The notes: a model not told the origin generated them from the sequence alone. Numbered from the stretch's first letter, positions 24,767-34,660 are shown. The stretch is DNA of 64,000 nucleotides from Fictibacillus aquaticus (GCF_002245695.1 NZ_NOII01000001.1:1452340-1516339); one strand, 5' to 3'. Numbers and translations are program-made.

Positions 24767-27700
24767 TTATTTAATTCTTACTGATACATCTGTCTTAGCA
24801 ATGACCAAGTATTCTCCGACATATGCCTTAAGAACAAGCTGCTCAGTCGCCTCATCCCAGACAAAATCTTCTCGGTTGAACTTGAACTGCCCCTTTTCTG
24901 ATTGCTTATGTTTTCCTTTACTATCAAGGACTGGTGCAACACCATTCATTGTTACAGTGCTTTCATCATAATCAAACTTAGCAAGCAGCGGAACTCTGAC
25001 AGTGAATGTACCTTTATTGGAGTTGATTACCTTAGGTGTCACTTCCATACATGCTGGAATGTATACGGTGATTTTCTTTGTATACGTTTGTGTTAATCCA
25101 GCATTGTCCGTAGCAGTAATCTCAATCGTGTAGTTACCAGGGAAAAGGAACATAAAGCATTGGCCTTTTTTATATTCCTTGCCATTTACTTTGATAGATT
25201 CGTAGGCAAGACCGGATACTTTATCAGTAGCTTCGTAATTAAGCTTAAACACCTCTCCTACTGCGTAAAGATCCTTAAAATCTGCCGTAATTTCCGGCAA
25301 TGTTTTATCAATTTTCAGCTCAGACTTTTTCGCTTCTTCAATGTTTCCGGCTTTGTCTGTGCTGTAGAAGCTGACTTGGTGAACGCCTTCCTCTGTGACA
25401 AGCTTTTCATTTCCTTCAGCAAACTCAGACCCGTTCAAAGAGTAGAATGTTTTATCCACGCCGCTCAGGTTGTCTGTTGCAGTGAGTTTAAGTGCAAAGT
25501 CTTCGGTTACCCACTCATTTGGAATGTTTGAAGTTGTTACTGGCGCTGTCTTATCAAGGTTGACGGCTACCGTTTTTACCTGCTCCACGTTACCTGCGTT
25601 ATCAACGCTGTAGAAAGAAATCTCATGCACGCCTTCTTCTGATAGCTGAAGTGATGTTCCTTCTGCGAATTCTGATCCGTTCACAGCATAATACGTTTTC
25701 GCAACTCCGCTCAGGTTGTCAGTTGTCTTCAGCTCTACTGCAACATCAGCGTTTGTCCACTCTTCTGGAACGATTGCTTCAGTAACAGGTGCTGTACGGT
25801 CGATCTTCACTTCAGATGTCTTGGCTTCTTCCACATTGCCAGCTTTATCTGTGCTGTAAAACGACAGTGTATGGATGCCTTCTTCCGTTAGATCAATCGT
25901 TTGGCCTTCAGCAAAATCTCCGTCTTTAAGAGAATAATAGGTTGCTGCGACTCCGCTTAGGTTGTCTGTAGCAGTCAAATTGACCTGAACGTCTGAATTT
26001 TTCCATTCTGACGGTGCATCAGATACGGTCACAGGAGCTGTTTTGTCATAGTTGAGCTCGATAGTTTGAATATCTTCCACGTTTCCTGCTTTATCAACGC
26101 TGTAGAAAGAGACCTTAAATACTCCTTCTTCTATGAACTCAATGCTAGTCCCTTCAACAAACTCACTGTCGTTAATGGAATAATATGTCTTGTCCACTCC
26201 GCTCAGGTTGTCTGTTGGATAAAGCTCCATCGTGTACTCGCTGTTTGTCCAGCCTTCTGGCGTGATGGCAGTCGTTACAGGAGCTGTAAAATCGATAAAT
26301 AGCTTTTCTGTTTTTAATTCTTCCTTGTTTCCTGCTTTATCTACGCTATAGTAGGCAACTTCGTGTATGCCTTCTTCTTCAACGGTAAAGCTTGTCCCTT
26401 CAGCAAACTCTGATCCGTTCAGAGAGTAGAAAGTTGAAGCTACTCCGCTTAGGTCGTCAGTCGCTGTTAGCTGAACGCCGAAGCTTGCTGTGTTCCAATC
26501 TTCTGTTAAGTTGCTTGTTGTAACAGGAGCAGTTTCGTCAACCATGTATGAAATGGTTTTCGCTTCTTCTTGGTTGCCTGCTTTATCGATGCTGTAATAA
26601 GAGATTTCATAGCTTCCTTCTGGAAGGGCAGGAAGGATATTTCCTTCTGTAAGGTCTCCTCCGTTGATAGAGAAGTATGTTTTATCAAGACCGCTTAGTT
26701 CGTCTATTGCTGTGATCTCTGGCTGCGCTAGATCTGTGTTAATTTCAGAAACTGGAGCTGTTATGTCCAGCTTTACTGTGGCTGTTTTTACTTCTTCTAC
26801 ATTTCCTGCTTTATCTACGCTGTAGAAGGATACTTCGTGAACGCCTTCTTCTTCAACAGAGAAGCTTGTGCCTTCAGTGAATTCAGATCCGTTTATTGAG
26901 TAGAAGGTTGAAGCTACTCCGCTTAGGTCGTCTGTTGCTGTTAGCTGCACTTTAAAATCTTTCTTGCTCCATTTTTCTGTTATGTTACTTAACGTTTCTG
27001 GAGCTTGTTGATCCACAATAAAAGTGAGCGTTTTGGTTGCTTCTACATTTCCAGCTTTATCTGTGCTAAAGTATTCAATTTCATAGCTTCCTTCTGATAG
27101 AGCGGGTAAAATATTTCCTTCTGTTAACTCACCTCCGTTGATGGAGAAGTAAGTCTTAGCTAAACCGCTTAATTCATCTGTTGCTGTGATTTCTGGTAGT
27201 GCAAGATTTGTATTAATTTCAGATACAGGAGCTTTCTTATCAAGCTTCACTGTCTCGGTTTTAACTTCTTCCACATTGCCTTTTTTATCAATACTGTAGA
27301 ATGAAACGGTATGGCTGCCTTCTTCTGTAATTGTGAATGCTCTTCCTTCTGCCATCTCACCGCTATTGATTGAGTAAAAGGTTTTGTCTACACCTGACCG
27401 ATCGTCGGATGCGGTGAGTTTGCCATAGATATCATATCTATACCAACCCTCATCTAAATTCGATCTTGTTATTGGGGCTGTTTGATCCGGTTCAATGACC
27501 TCTGCTTCTGCTTTGCCATAAACTTTTGATTTTGTTCCAATACCTGAAACGGCATATAAATGGTATTCGTAGACTCCAGGTTCAACATCTTCCATGATGT
27601 AGGATGTCCCGGTCTCAACCGTTCCCAAGTATTTTTCTGAACCATCTTTCATCACATAAACATTATAAGACGCAGCCCCTGTAACTTCGGACCAGTTCAG

Positions 27701-29965
27701 CGTTACTTGCAATTCCTTAACTTCAGCAATAACATTTGGTGCCCCAAGTTCAACTTCAAATGTTACTTTATTTGAGATTTCTGACTCTCCAAATAAAGGA
27801 CTAATAGCTGTAACTACGTATTCATGGGAACCATTAGGCAGTTTATTAATGGTTTCAGTGAATAAATTTGTATTTTTCACGAAAACATTTTTACCATTTT
27901 CCACTTTGTAAATATTATACGTTGAGGCAAATTGAACAGATTTCCACGTAAGGCTTATAGAATCTGTGTTTAATGGTGCTAACTTAAGAACAGGAGGCTG
28001 CATAATTGGATATTTCAACTTTATTTGAGTCTGCCCTGCTGTTTCTGAAGGTCCGAATCTGTCGCTATGAGCAAATACTTCGAATCCATGAGTTCCTTCT
28101 GGCTGATTTTTCAAACGATAAGAGGGATTAACGGTTGTTGCTACATGCTTTCTTTCGCCATTAACCGTTTGATAGATGCTGTAACTATTTGCAAATTCCG
28201 CCGTATCCCAGTATAAAGCTATTTCATTACCGTTAATAATACTTGCTTTCAAATTTGTAGGAGCTTTCATTTCTGGATGGACCATATTATATTCAAACGG
28301 CATCGCCTGTTTGGACTCACCGAATCTGTCACTAAAAGAAGTGACTTCAAAAGATAATTTTCCTTCTGGCAAATTTGGCAGTGTATATTTTGTTGTATTA
28401 TTATTTGAAGTTGAGCCTATTAGTTTTCTTTCACCATTTTCAAGTTGATAAATATTATATTTGCTTACATAAGAGGCTTCAGTCCAGGAAAGTATTATAT
28501 CGTTTCCATTTAAAATTTTATATGTAGCTTCTGTGGGTGGCTGCATAATTGGATGAACAAGGTCATACTCTACGGAAGTGCCTGATGACTCGCCGAATCG
28601 AGAACTAAAAGACGTAATCTCAAATGAATAGTTTCCTTCTGGCAGATTTCTATGAGTATAAGATAGGCCGATTATGTTTTTTATTAGTGTTCGTTTACCA
28701 TCTTGGATTTGATATACATTATAACTATCTGCAAATGCTGATTCGTCCCAAGTTAATGCAATATCATTCCCCATTCTGACATCCAGCTTAACATTTGCTG
28801 GTGCAGTCATATCAGGATGGATAAGATTTAATTCTGTGTAACTAGCAGAAGCCGATTCTCCAAAACGATCACTTACTGCTGTTATTTCAATTTCATAATA
28901 CTCTTCTGGCATGTTAAAAAGAGTAACATTTGTATTTTTACTGTTTTTCAAAAAAATTCTTTCGTTGTTTACTAGTTTATATATGTTATAAGATGATGCG
29001 TATTGAGATTCATTCCATTTTAAGTATAGATCATTGCCATTTTTTATAGCTGCCGTCAAAATTTCTGGAGGTTGCATTTCTGAATAAACTAAATTATGTT
29101 CTACCATACTAGCATTGATTGATTCTCCAAAACGGTCACTTGAAGCAGTTACTTCATATTTGTAATATCCTTCAGGCTGCTTATAAAAAGTTTTAGATGT
29201 ATAAGTACTGTCTATAGATGCAACTTTTACTCTTTCATTTTCAGTAATTCTATAAATGTTATAGTTATCTGCAAACTCTGATGCAGTCCACTTTAAAACT
29301 ACATCATTGCCATTACGGAGACTTAACGTCAAATCAGCAGGCGGCTGCATAACAGGATTAATGATTTCCGTTTCTGCTTTAGCAGCCAAAGATTCTCCAA
29401 AACGATCGTGATAAGCTAAGACTTCAAAGGTGTACTTCCCTTCAACTAAACTTCTAGCATAGTAAGTTAATGAAGTTGTTTTCGTAAGGAGCTTTCTTTC
29501 ACCGTTAAAAGTTTGAAAGATTTTATATCCAGCCACATTAGGAGAAGGCTCCCACCTCAACTGTACTTCATTCCCGTTTTTTATAGTATGTGTTAAATTT
29601 TTTGGTGTTTCCATAACAGGATAAATGATATTAACAGACACAGGCACTGAAAGTATAGACTCAGTTGGTCCTGAAATTGCCGAAACAGCAAATTCGTAAT
29701 TTCCTTCATTTAAAGTATTAACATAACCTGCATTGCTTGAACTCTCACTTAGAAATGTTTTTTCTGACCCATTTAACTGATAAATTTTATAACTTCCTGC
29801 ACCTGACACTGCATCCCACGTCAGCTTAATATTTGTTGGAGAGTACTCGGTAGCCTTCACATTAATAGGTGCTAATAGTTCACTAGCTGAAGCTGCTTTG
29901 TAAAGTGGAAGAGCAAAGTTTAATAGCATCACGAAACAAAGAAACAAGGACAAATTCTTCTTCAT
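24767..29965 (-). CDS. Giant secreted FN3/Ig-like repeat protein under c-di-GMP riboswitch
   Basis: A 1,732-residue exported protein. A signal peptide (MKKNLSLFLCFVMLLNFALP, cleavage near ASASE) leads to nine fibronectin-type-III-like repeats (each ~88 residues, with NGNDI-LxW and F/Y-x-I-Y-x-x-x-N-G-E-R patterns), then about nine to ten OmpL47/Ig-like repeats (~75 residues, AxDxLSGV-x-x-T-Y/F-YSIN-G and SFYS-x-DKAGN-x-E). The last ~120 residues form a separate C-terminal domain. No LPxTG, SLH, LysM or other anchor is visible. The true start is the ATG at 29965 with AGGAGG upstream; the longer open frame to 30100 runs through the riboswitch RNA. Architecture and control suggest a biofilm adhesin or matrix protein. 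Confidence 0.92.
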   Translation of the reverse strand: MKKNLSLFLCFVMLLNFALPLYKAASASELLAPINVKATEYSPTNIKLTWDAVSGAGSYKIYQLNGSEKTFLSESSSNAGYVNTLNEGNYEFAVSAISGPTESILSVPVSVNIIYPVMETPKNLTHTIKNGNEVQLRWEPSPNVAGYKIFQTFNGERKLLTKTTSLTYYARSLVEGKYTFEVLAYHDRFGESLAAKAETEIINPVMQPPADLTLSLRNGNDVVLKWTASEFADNYNIYRITENERVKVASIDSTYTSKTFYKQPEGYYKYEVTASSDRFGESINASMVEHNLVYSEMQPPEILTAAIKNGNDLYLKWNESQYASSYNIYKLVNNERIFLKNSKNTNVTLFNMPEEYYEIEITAVSDRFGESASASYTELNLIHPDMTAPANVKLDVRMGNDIALTWDESAFADSYNVYQIQDGKRTLIKNIIGLSYTHRNLPEGNYSFEITSFSSRFGESSGTSVEYDLVHPIMQPPTEATYKILNGNDIILSWTEASYVSKYNIYQLENGERKLIGSTSNNNTTKYTLPNLPEGKLSFEVTSFSDRFGESKQAMPFEYNMVHPEMKAPTNLKASIINGNEIALYWDTAEFANSYSIYQTVNGERKHVATTVNPSYRLKNQPEGTHGFEVFAHSDRFGPSETAGQTQIKLKYPIMQPPVLKLAPLNTDSISLTWKSVQFASTYNIYKVENGKNVFVKNTNLFTETINKLPNGSHEYVVTAISPLFGESEISNKVTFEVELGAPNVIAEVKELQVTLNWSEVTGAASYNVYVMKDGSEKYLGTVETGTSYIMEDVEPGVYEYHLYAVSGIGTKSKVYGKAEAEVIEPDQTAPITRSNLDEGWYRYDIYGKLTASDDRSGVDKTFYSINSGEMAEGRAFTITEEGSHTVSFYSIDKKGNVEEVKTETVKLDKKAPVSEINTNLALPEITATDELSGLAKTYFSINGGELTEGNILPALSEGSYEIEYFSTDKAGNVEATKTLTFIVDQQAPETLSNITEKWSKKDFKVQLTATDDLSGVASTFYSINGSEFTEGTSFSVEEEGVHEVSFYSVDKAGNVEEVKTATVKLDITAPVSEINTDLAQPEITAIDELSGLDKTYFSINGGDLTEGNILPALPEGSYEISYYSIDKAGNQEEAKTISYMVDETAPVTTSNLTEDWNTASFGVQLTATDDLSGVASTFYSLNGSEFAEGTSFTVEEEGIHEVAYYSVDKAGNKEELKTEKLFIDFTAPVTTAITPEGWTNSEYTMELYPTDNLSGVDKTYYSINDSEFVEGTSIEFIEEGVFKVSFYSVDKAGNVEDIQTIELNYDKTAPVTVSDAPSEWKNSDVQVNLTATDNLSGVAATYYSLKDGDFAEGQTIDLTEEGIHTLSFYSTDKAGNVEEAKTSEVKIDRTAPVTEAIVPEEWTNADVAVELKTTDNLSGVAKTYYAVNGSEFAEGTSLQLSEEGVHEISFYSVDNAGNVEQVKTVAVNLDKTAPVTTSNIPNEWVTEDFALKLTATDNLSGVDKTFYSLNGSEFAEGNEKLVTEEGVHQVSFYSTDKAGNIEEAKKSELKIDKTLPEITADFKDLYAVGEVFKLNYEATDKVSGLAYESIKVNGKEYKKGQCFMFLFPGNYTIEITATDNAGLTQTYTKKITVYIPACMEVTPKVINSNKGTFTVRVPLLAKFDYDESTVTMNGVAPVLDSKGKHKQSEKGQFKFNREDFVWDEATEQLVLKAYVGEYLVIAKTDVSVRIK

Positions 29966-29971
29966 TTTAAT

Positions 29972-29997
29972 ATCCTCCTTTTCCACAGGAAAAAGCG
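29972..29997 (-). promoter_or_regulatory. Possible Shine-Dalgarno-sequestering hairpin
   Basis: After the riboswitch terminator, CTTTTTCC-TGT-GGAAAAGG folds over the start of the AAGGAGG site of the giant gene (one G-U pair). The TTTCCTGTG arm is also exactly complementary to CACAGGAAA in the aptamer (30103-30111). Confidence 0.4.
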
Positions 29998-30028
29998 CAC
30001 AAAAAAGCCCTGACAAGATAGTCAGGAC
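29998..30028 (-). terminator. Riboswitch-linked intrinsic terminator
   Basis: GTCCTGAC-TATCTT-GTCAGGGC followed by TTTTTT on the minus strand, 17 bases after the aptamer and upstream of the coding start; it serves as the expression platform of the c-di-GMP riboswitch. Confidence 0.93.
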
Positions 30029-30044
30029 TTTTCCCCTATACCTT

Positions 30045-30122
30045 GTGGCAACCGGCTGCCATCCGAATAGTCGGTACAGGCCCATGGCTTTGCGTCTCAC
30101 AGTTTCCTGTGATTTGCCTTTT
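30045..30122 (-). promoter_or_regulatory. Cyclic-di-GMP-I (GEMM) riboswitch aptamer
   Basis: On the minus strand the conserved blocks of class-I c-di-GMP riboswitches occur in order: AAGGCAAA, a TCACAG-GAAA-CTGTGA hairpin with a GAAA tetraloop, GACGCAAAGCC, GGGCCT, and a closing GCCGGTTGCC. Together with the downstream terminator this predicts c-di-GMP-dependent transcription of the giant surface protein. Whether ligand turns it on or off cannot be read from sequence. Confidence 0.96.
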
Positions 30123-30218
30123 TCACTGAAATTTATTTAATAAGTAAATATTAACATTACCTTATTCCTACTTAAATAGTTTTTTTTTCTAAAATTGATT
30201 TATTTTTCATATTCAGAA

Positions 30219-33200
30219 TTAATAAGATACTGCTTTAATACTAGTTTGAATCAGATAGCCAGAATAATAGATAGAAATATTACTTGTCCCCACGGAAATT
30301 GCTTTAAGCTTTCCATCTGCTGTTATTGAAATTCTATCTGATCGGCTGCTCGTAAACGTGAGCGCAGAATTACTTAATATTGTTTCTTCTCCATTCGACC
30401 ATTTCGCTTTTACATTGCTGATGGTATATTCTTCTCCTACTTTCATAGATACAGGGAGTGGTGTACCTAATGTAATACCTACTAAAGTAGGTCCTGCTGT
30501 CACCTTAACTGCAGTACGAATTGTCTTATCCTTATAAATTACATCAACGTAACTGCTGCCGCTAGATATAGCATTAAGCTTGCCATCCGCATTGACAGAA
30601 AGGCGATCAGAGCGTGTGCTTAAGTATAATAGTTCGGCACTGTTAATTTCAGTAACATCACCGTTGGTCCATTTTGCTCTTACCTTGCCGATTACATGTT
30701 CTTGTCCTATTTTCATTTCAGCAGGTATCGGTGTTTCAAGTTCAATACTTAGAATGGTTGCCGCAGCTTCAACCTTAACTGATGCAGTGATGATTAGACC
30801 GTTATATTCTATTGTGATATTACTGCTTCCGCTTGAGATGGCAGTTAACAGTCCCTCCGTATTTACTGATACACGATCCGGACGTGAACTACTAAACTTT
30901 AAATCATGGATTGCTAAATCTGTAACAATCCCGTTTGACCAAACTGCTTTGACACCGCTAATGTTGCTTTTGTCCCCGATTTTCATTTGAGCAACAAGAG
31001 GATTTTCTAAGTAAATGCTCGTTACAGAAGCTGGCGGCAGAACCCTTGTTGTTTTTGAGAACGTTTTTCCTTCATATGTTATAACTATTTCTGAAGTACC
31101 TGCACTAAATGATTCAAATAAACCTTCGGCTGAAATAGTCACACGATCGCTTCTTGAACTATTAAAAGTAACATCAGCTAAATTGATTTCTTTTACCGTT
31201 CCATCAGACCATTCTGACTGGAAGGAAAGCTGAACTTGTTCTCCTATGTTAATTTCTGACGGAATAGAATCTAGGTTAACGTTGACCAAGTCAGGATTGC
31301 CAGTTACGTGCAATACTGATTTTATTAGTAAGTTGTTACTGTTTACTGTGATAGTGACAGTTCCGCTTTTGGCATCGGCAGGAATTGATACATATCCATC
31401 TGGGCTTACTTGCGCAATAGCTTTATTTGAAGATGTATATGTTGTTCCTGCGTCAGCCTTTGTTACATCTCTTGTAGTGCCATCAGACATAATAGCTTTC
31501 ACAACAAATTGTAATTTATTGTTTGTAAGAGATAAATCTTCTTCAGCTGGCGAAATAGCAAGGGAAGTTGCAACAGGTTTTGTTACCTTTACGTTTGTTT
31601 GACTTACCATGTTGTTATATTTTACTTGAATGATTGCAGATCCTTGAACATCACCTGAAACTGCTTGAATAAGGCCATCTTTACTAATTGTAACTAGAGA
31701 TGGATTACTGCTAGTATAAGTTATCCCGGTAGAAGAATTAGTAACATCTTTTCTGGCACCGTCGTAGACCTCAACTACTTTCATTTGTTCGGTCTTACCG
31801 GCATGTAAAATGGTTGATAAGGGTGTAACTTGCAGAACAGATTCAATACTGCCGCCATTGATTTTCACTTCAAATTGTTTTTTGATTTCCCCATAAGAAA
31901 CTTCTACAAATACATTTCCAGAATCTGCTTCGCTTGGCACTGACATTAATCCTGAAGAAGTGATTGCAAGCAAATTAGTTTTTGTTGAAGAATATTTTGT
32001 ATTATTATCATTTGTAATGTCTTTAGCTGCTACAGCAGGGTTGCTATATTTTAACATTGGCTTTAACTGCAATGTTTGTCCGCTGTTCATTTCAGTAGGT
32101 ACATCTAAATCAATGCTTTCCGGACTCCCCGGTGTTACTGTGATTTTCCCCATTACATTAAAATCAAGTTCTGAAAAATAAGCAATATTCTGCGCTCTAG
32201 TTGAAGGAGAATTTTCATTTCCTAACCAATCTCTTATGGACATGGTTTGAAACGTCCAAGTTCCTGTTTCATCAAACTTATCTATTAGTATTGTTGCCGT
32301 ATAGAGACTGTTGTTTTTTTTGAAATTCACATTCAAGGTTCTTCCACTTGGCTTGCTGTATGTTCCAGATAAGGAACTGTAAGTGATCCCAGAAATATCA
32401 TCCTTGACTTCAACTGCAAGTTTGACTGCAGCTTGGGTAGATGAAATTTGCTCTACACTAATTTCACGGTGAACAATCTCAGGCCCTTCCTTATCAGGTG
32501 TTGTCCCGGTAATTTCAACTGTACAATTTGTAAAGTCCTTTAAAATGCCGCTGCTATCTTCATAACTTGTAATGCTTTGATTATTTCCTACGGCATCTGC
32601 CAGATAAACTCTTTTAAGAATCCAATTTCCTCTTTCTTCATACTGACCAATACTAATTGTTCCTGAAAAAACACCATCTGAATTTTTATATAGATATGCG
32701 TATTGTGTAGAACCGTCAGGCTTTTCATATTCAGCACGTATTGATGCTGCACCAGATTCGTTATCTGTTGCCTGAGCTGAAATTTTAATCTGTTCATTAG
32801 CCTGTACTTGCTGAGATTCAACAGATATGGATACTAATTTCGGTGCTTCATTATCCACAATTGTACCGCTTACATTTACTTTGCAATGCTCAAAATTCTT
32901 TTGGTTATCTTCATTGTCTAAATAACTAGTGTATGTTTGGGAATTGCCTGCACGATCACTTACATAAAGAGAGGTTAATAACCAGTCACCGCTTTCTTCA
33001 TATTTCCCAATGGTATGAGTGCCTGTAAACTGACCTTCGCTGTTTTGATTAAGATAGATATACTCATGACTACCACTTGGCTTTTTATAAACAGCATAAA
33101 TATAAGAAACACCTGTTTCGTTATCTGTAATATCGGCTTTTATTTCAATGTTTTCATTTACATTTACTTGTTGGGAAGTTACGAATATATCATGTAATAG

Positions 33201-33707
33201 AGGAGCTTCTTTATCTGTAGGTTCTGGAGGAGGTGTAACTCCGCTTACATTTAGGTGAATATTTGAAAAGTCTACTTTTTCACCGTTATGCTGTATTGTT
33301 TGGTCATGCAAAGTTACATCATTGTCTTTTTTATCTTTTAAATAAATGGTTGTTGCTCTCCACTCACCAGCAATATCTGTTTGATCAGCTGTCAGTGTCG
33401 CTTCATATTTATTAGTTGTCGAGTTGTAAACAAATTCTTTTTCAACTGTTTGGTTATTTGGCTTTTTGTAAATTATGTATCCTGAGTTAAATCCAGATAG
33501 TATATCAGATATTTCTGCTATTACCTTTATAGAATTAGTTGGACTTAGTTCATTGCTTGATACATTTATATTATTTAATAGTGGTGCCTTTAGATCAGGA
33601 GTCGGATCATCAATAATGACATCTGTGGCATATGCAATCCATTGCGGAAAGAGCAGTAAAGATATGATTCCTAAACTCAATAATTTCCTCAGCAGCTTTT
33701 TACTCAT
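30219..33707 (-). CDS. Large secreted Ig-like/BIG2 repeat protein next to hag
   Basis: A 1,162-residue exported protein. A signal peptide (KKLLRKLLSLGIISLLLFPQ, cleavage near AYA) is followed by four ~115-residue repeats (pattern EAPxLxxIxVxSQQVxxNE ... YKKPxGSxxYIYL ... YEESGDWxL) and seven bacterial Ig group-2 (BIG2) domains, ending directly after the last one. No cell-wall anchor is visible. The ATG at 33707 has GGGAGGG upstream. Only ~55 bases separate it from the hag terminator and no strong promoter is seen, so hag readthrough may feed it. Likely a surface adhesin or matrix protein; it may function with the riboswitch-controlled protein downstream. Confidence 0.9.
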   Translation of the reverse strand: MSKKLLRKLLSLGIISLLLFPQWIAYATDVIIDDPTPDLKAPLLNNINVSSNELSPTNSIKVIAEISDILSGFNSGYIIYKKPNNQTVEKEFVYNSTTNKYEATLTADQTDIAGEWRATTIYLKDKKDNDVTLHDQTIQHNGEKVDFSNIHLNVSGVTPPPEPTDKEAPLLHDIFVTSQQVNVNENIEIKADITDNETGVSYIYAVYKKPSGSHEYIYLNQNSEGQFTGTHTIGKYEESGDWLLTSLYVSDRAGNSQTYTSYLDNEDNQKNFEHCKVNVSGTIVDNEAPKLVSISVESQQVQANEQIKISAQATDNESGAASIRAEYEKPDGSTQYAYLYKNSDGVFSGTISIGQYEERGNWILKRVYLADAVGNNQSITSYEDSSGILKDFTNCTVEITGTTPDKEGPEIVHREISVEQISSTQAAVKLAVEVKDDISGITYSSLSGTYSKPSGRTLNVNFKKNNSLYTATILIDKFDETGTWTFQTMSIRDWLGNENSPSTRAQNIAYFSELDFNVMGKITVTPGSPESIDLDVPTEMNSGQTLQLKPMLKYSNPAVAAKDITNDNNTKYSSTKTNLLAITSSGLMSVPSEADSGNVFVEVSYGEIKKQFEVKINGGSIESVLQVTPLSTILHAGKTEQMKVVEVYDGARKDVTNSSTGITYTSSNPSLVTISKDGLIQAVSGDVQGSAIIQVKYNNMVSQTNVKVTKPVATSLAISPAEEDLSLTNNKLQFVVKAIMSDGTTRDVTKADAGTTYTSSNKAIAQVSPDGYVSIPADAKSGTVTITVNSNNLLIKSVLHVTGNPDLVNVNLDSIPSEINIGEQVQLSFQSEWSDGTVKEINLADVTFNSSRSDRVTISAEGLFESFSAGTSEIVITYEGKTFSKTTRVLPPASVTSIYLENPLVAQMKIGDKSNISGVKAVWSNGIVTDLAIHDLKFSSSRPDRVSVNTEGLLTAISSGSSNITIEYNGLIITASVKVEAAATILSIELETPIPAEMKIGQEHVIGKVRAKWTNGDVTEINSAELLYLSTRSDRLSVNADGKLNAISSGSSYVDVIYKDKTIRTAVKVTAGPTLVGITLGTPLPVSMKVGEEYTISNVKAKWSNGEETILSNSALTFTSSRSDRISITADGKLKAISVGTSNISIYYSGYLIQTSIKAVSY

Positions 33708-33763
33708 GTATAACCCTCCCATACTAGCTGTATTGTAATGGTTCATTAGAACTAGTTTCTATC

Positions 33764-33796
33764 TAAAAAAATGGGCTCTAGGATTCCCCAGAGCCC
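33764..33796 (-). terminator. Terminator of hag
   Basis: GGGCTCTGGGG-AATC-CTAGAGCCC-type hairpin followed by ATTTTTTT on the minus strand, 30 bases past hag. Confidence 0.93.
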
Positions 33797-33826
33797 GCTC
33801 ACCTTTATAAAGGCTATATTGTTAGA

Positions 33827-34651
33827 TTAACGAAGAAGCTGTAATACACCTTGTGGCTGTTGGTTAGCTTGTGCAAGCATAGCTTGAGCAGCTTGTGAAA
33901 GGATAGAGTTTTTCGTCTGCTCCATCATTTCTTTAGCCATGTCTACGTCACGAACACGAGACTCAGCTGCAGTTAGGTTTTCAGAAGCATTGTTAAGGTT
34001 GTTGATTGTGTGCTCTAAACGGTTTTGAAGAGCACCAAGGTAAGAGCGTCCTGAAGAAATAGATTCAATTTGAGTCTGTACTGCCGTAACAGCCCCATCA
34101 GCTCCTGCTTGAGTAGAGATATTAAGTGCAGCAACTGCAGTATGAGCAGCTGTAACATCAACACCTGCAGTAGTGAAATCGATAGTAATTGTTTGACCAG
34201 CATCAGCACCAACGTGAATTAATCCATTGGCATCAGAACCGTCAAGAAGTTGCTTTGTATTGAAAGTAGTGTTGTCTTTAATTCTCTCAATTTCAGAAGA
34301 AAGCTGATCGAATTCAGCCTTTAGAGCGTTACGGTCCGCACCTACGTTAGTGTCGTTCGCTGATTGAACAGCAAGCTCACGTTGACGCTGTAAGATTGAA
34401 TGAATTTCGTTAAGTCCGCCTTCAGCTGTTTGAATAAGAGAGATACCATCTTGAGCATTGCGGGATGCTTGATCTAAACCACGAATTTGTCCGCGCATTT
34501 TTTCTGAAATAGCAAGTCCAGCTGCATCATCACCAGCACGGTTGATGCGAAGACCTGAAGATAATTTTTCCATTGATTTTGATTGTGCGTTAGCAGCACT
34601 GTTCAATTGACGGTGCGTGTTAAGAGCAGCGATATTGTGATTGATTCTCAT
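33827..34651 (-). CDS. hag: Flagellin
   Basis: A 274-residue flagellin with conserved N-terminal ([40 protein letters not shown]) and C-terminal ([35 protein letters not shown]) D0/D1 helices and a short variable centre, like B. subtilis Hag. It forms the flagellar filament, is kept soluble by FliS, and its translation is repressed by CsrA through the leader site described nearby. Own sigma-D promoter, strong AAGGAGG, own terminator: a monocistronic, highly expressed gene. Confidence 0.98.
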   Translation of the reverse strand: MRINHNIAALNTHRQLNSAANAQSKSMEKLSSGLRINRAGDDAAGLAISEKMRGQIRGLDQASRNAQDGISLIQTAEGGLNEIHSILQRQRELAVQSANDTNVGADRNALKAEFDQLSSEIERIKDNTTFNTKQLLDGSDANGLIHVGADAGQTITIDFTTAGVDVTAAHTAVAALNISTQAGADGAVTAVQTQIESISSGRSYLGALQNRLEHTINNLNNASENLTAAESRVRDVDMAKEMMEQTKNSILSQAAQAMLAQANQQPQGVLQLLR

Positions 34652-34660
34652 AATAATTTC

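Noticed and set aside
29966..30100. N-terminal extension of the giant surface protein (open frame to 30100)
   Set aside because: The extra codons lie in the c-di-GMP aptamer and terminator; a signal peptide and AGGAGG begin at 29965.
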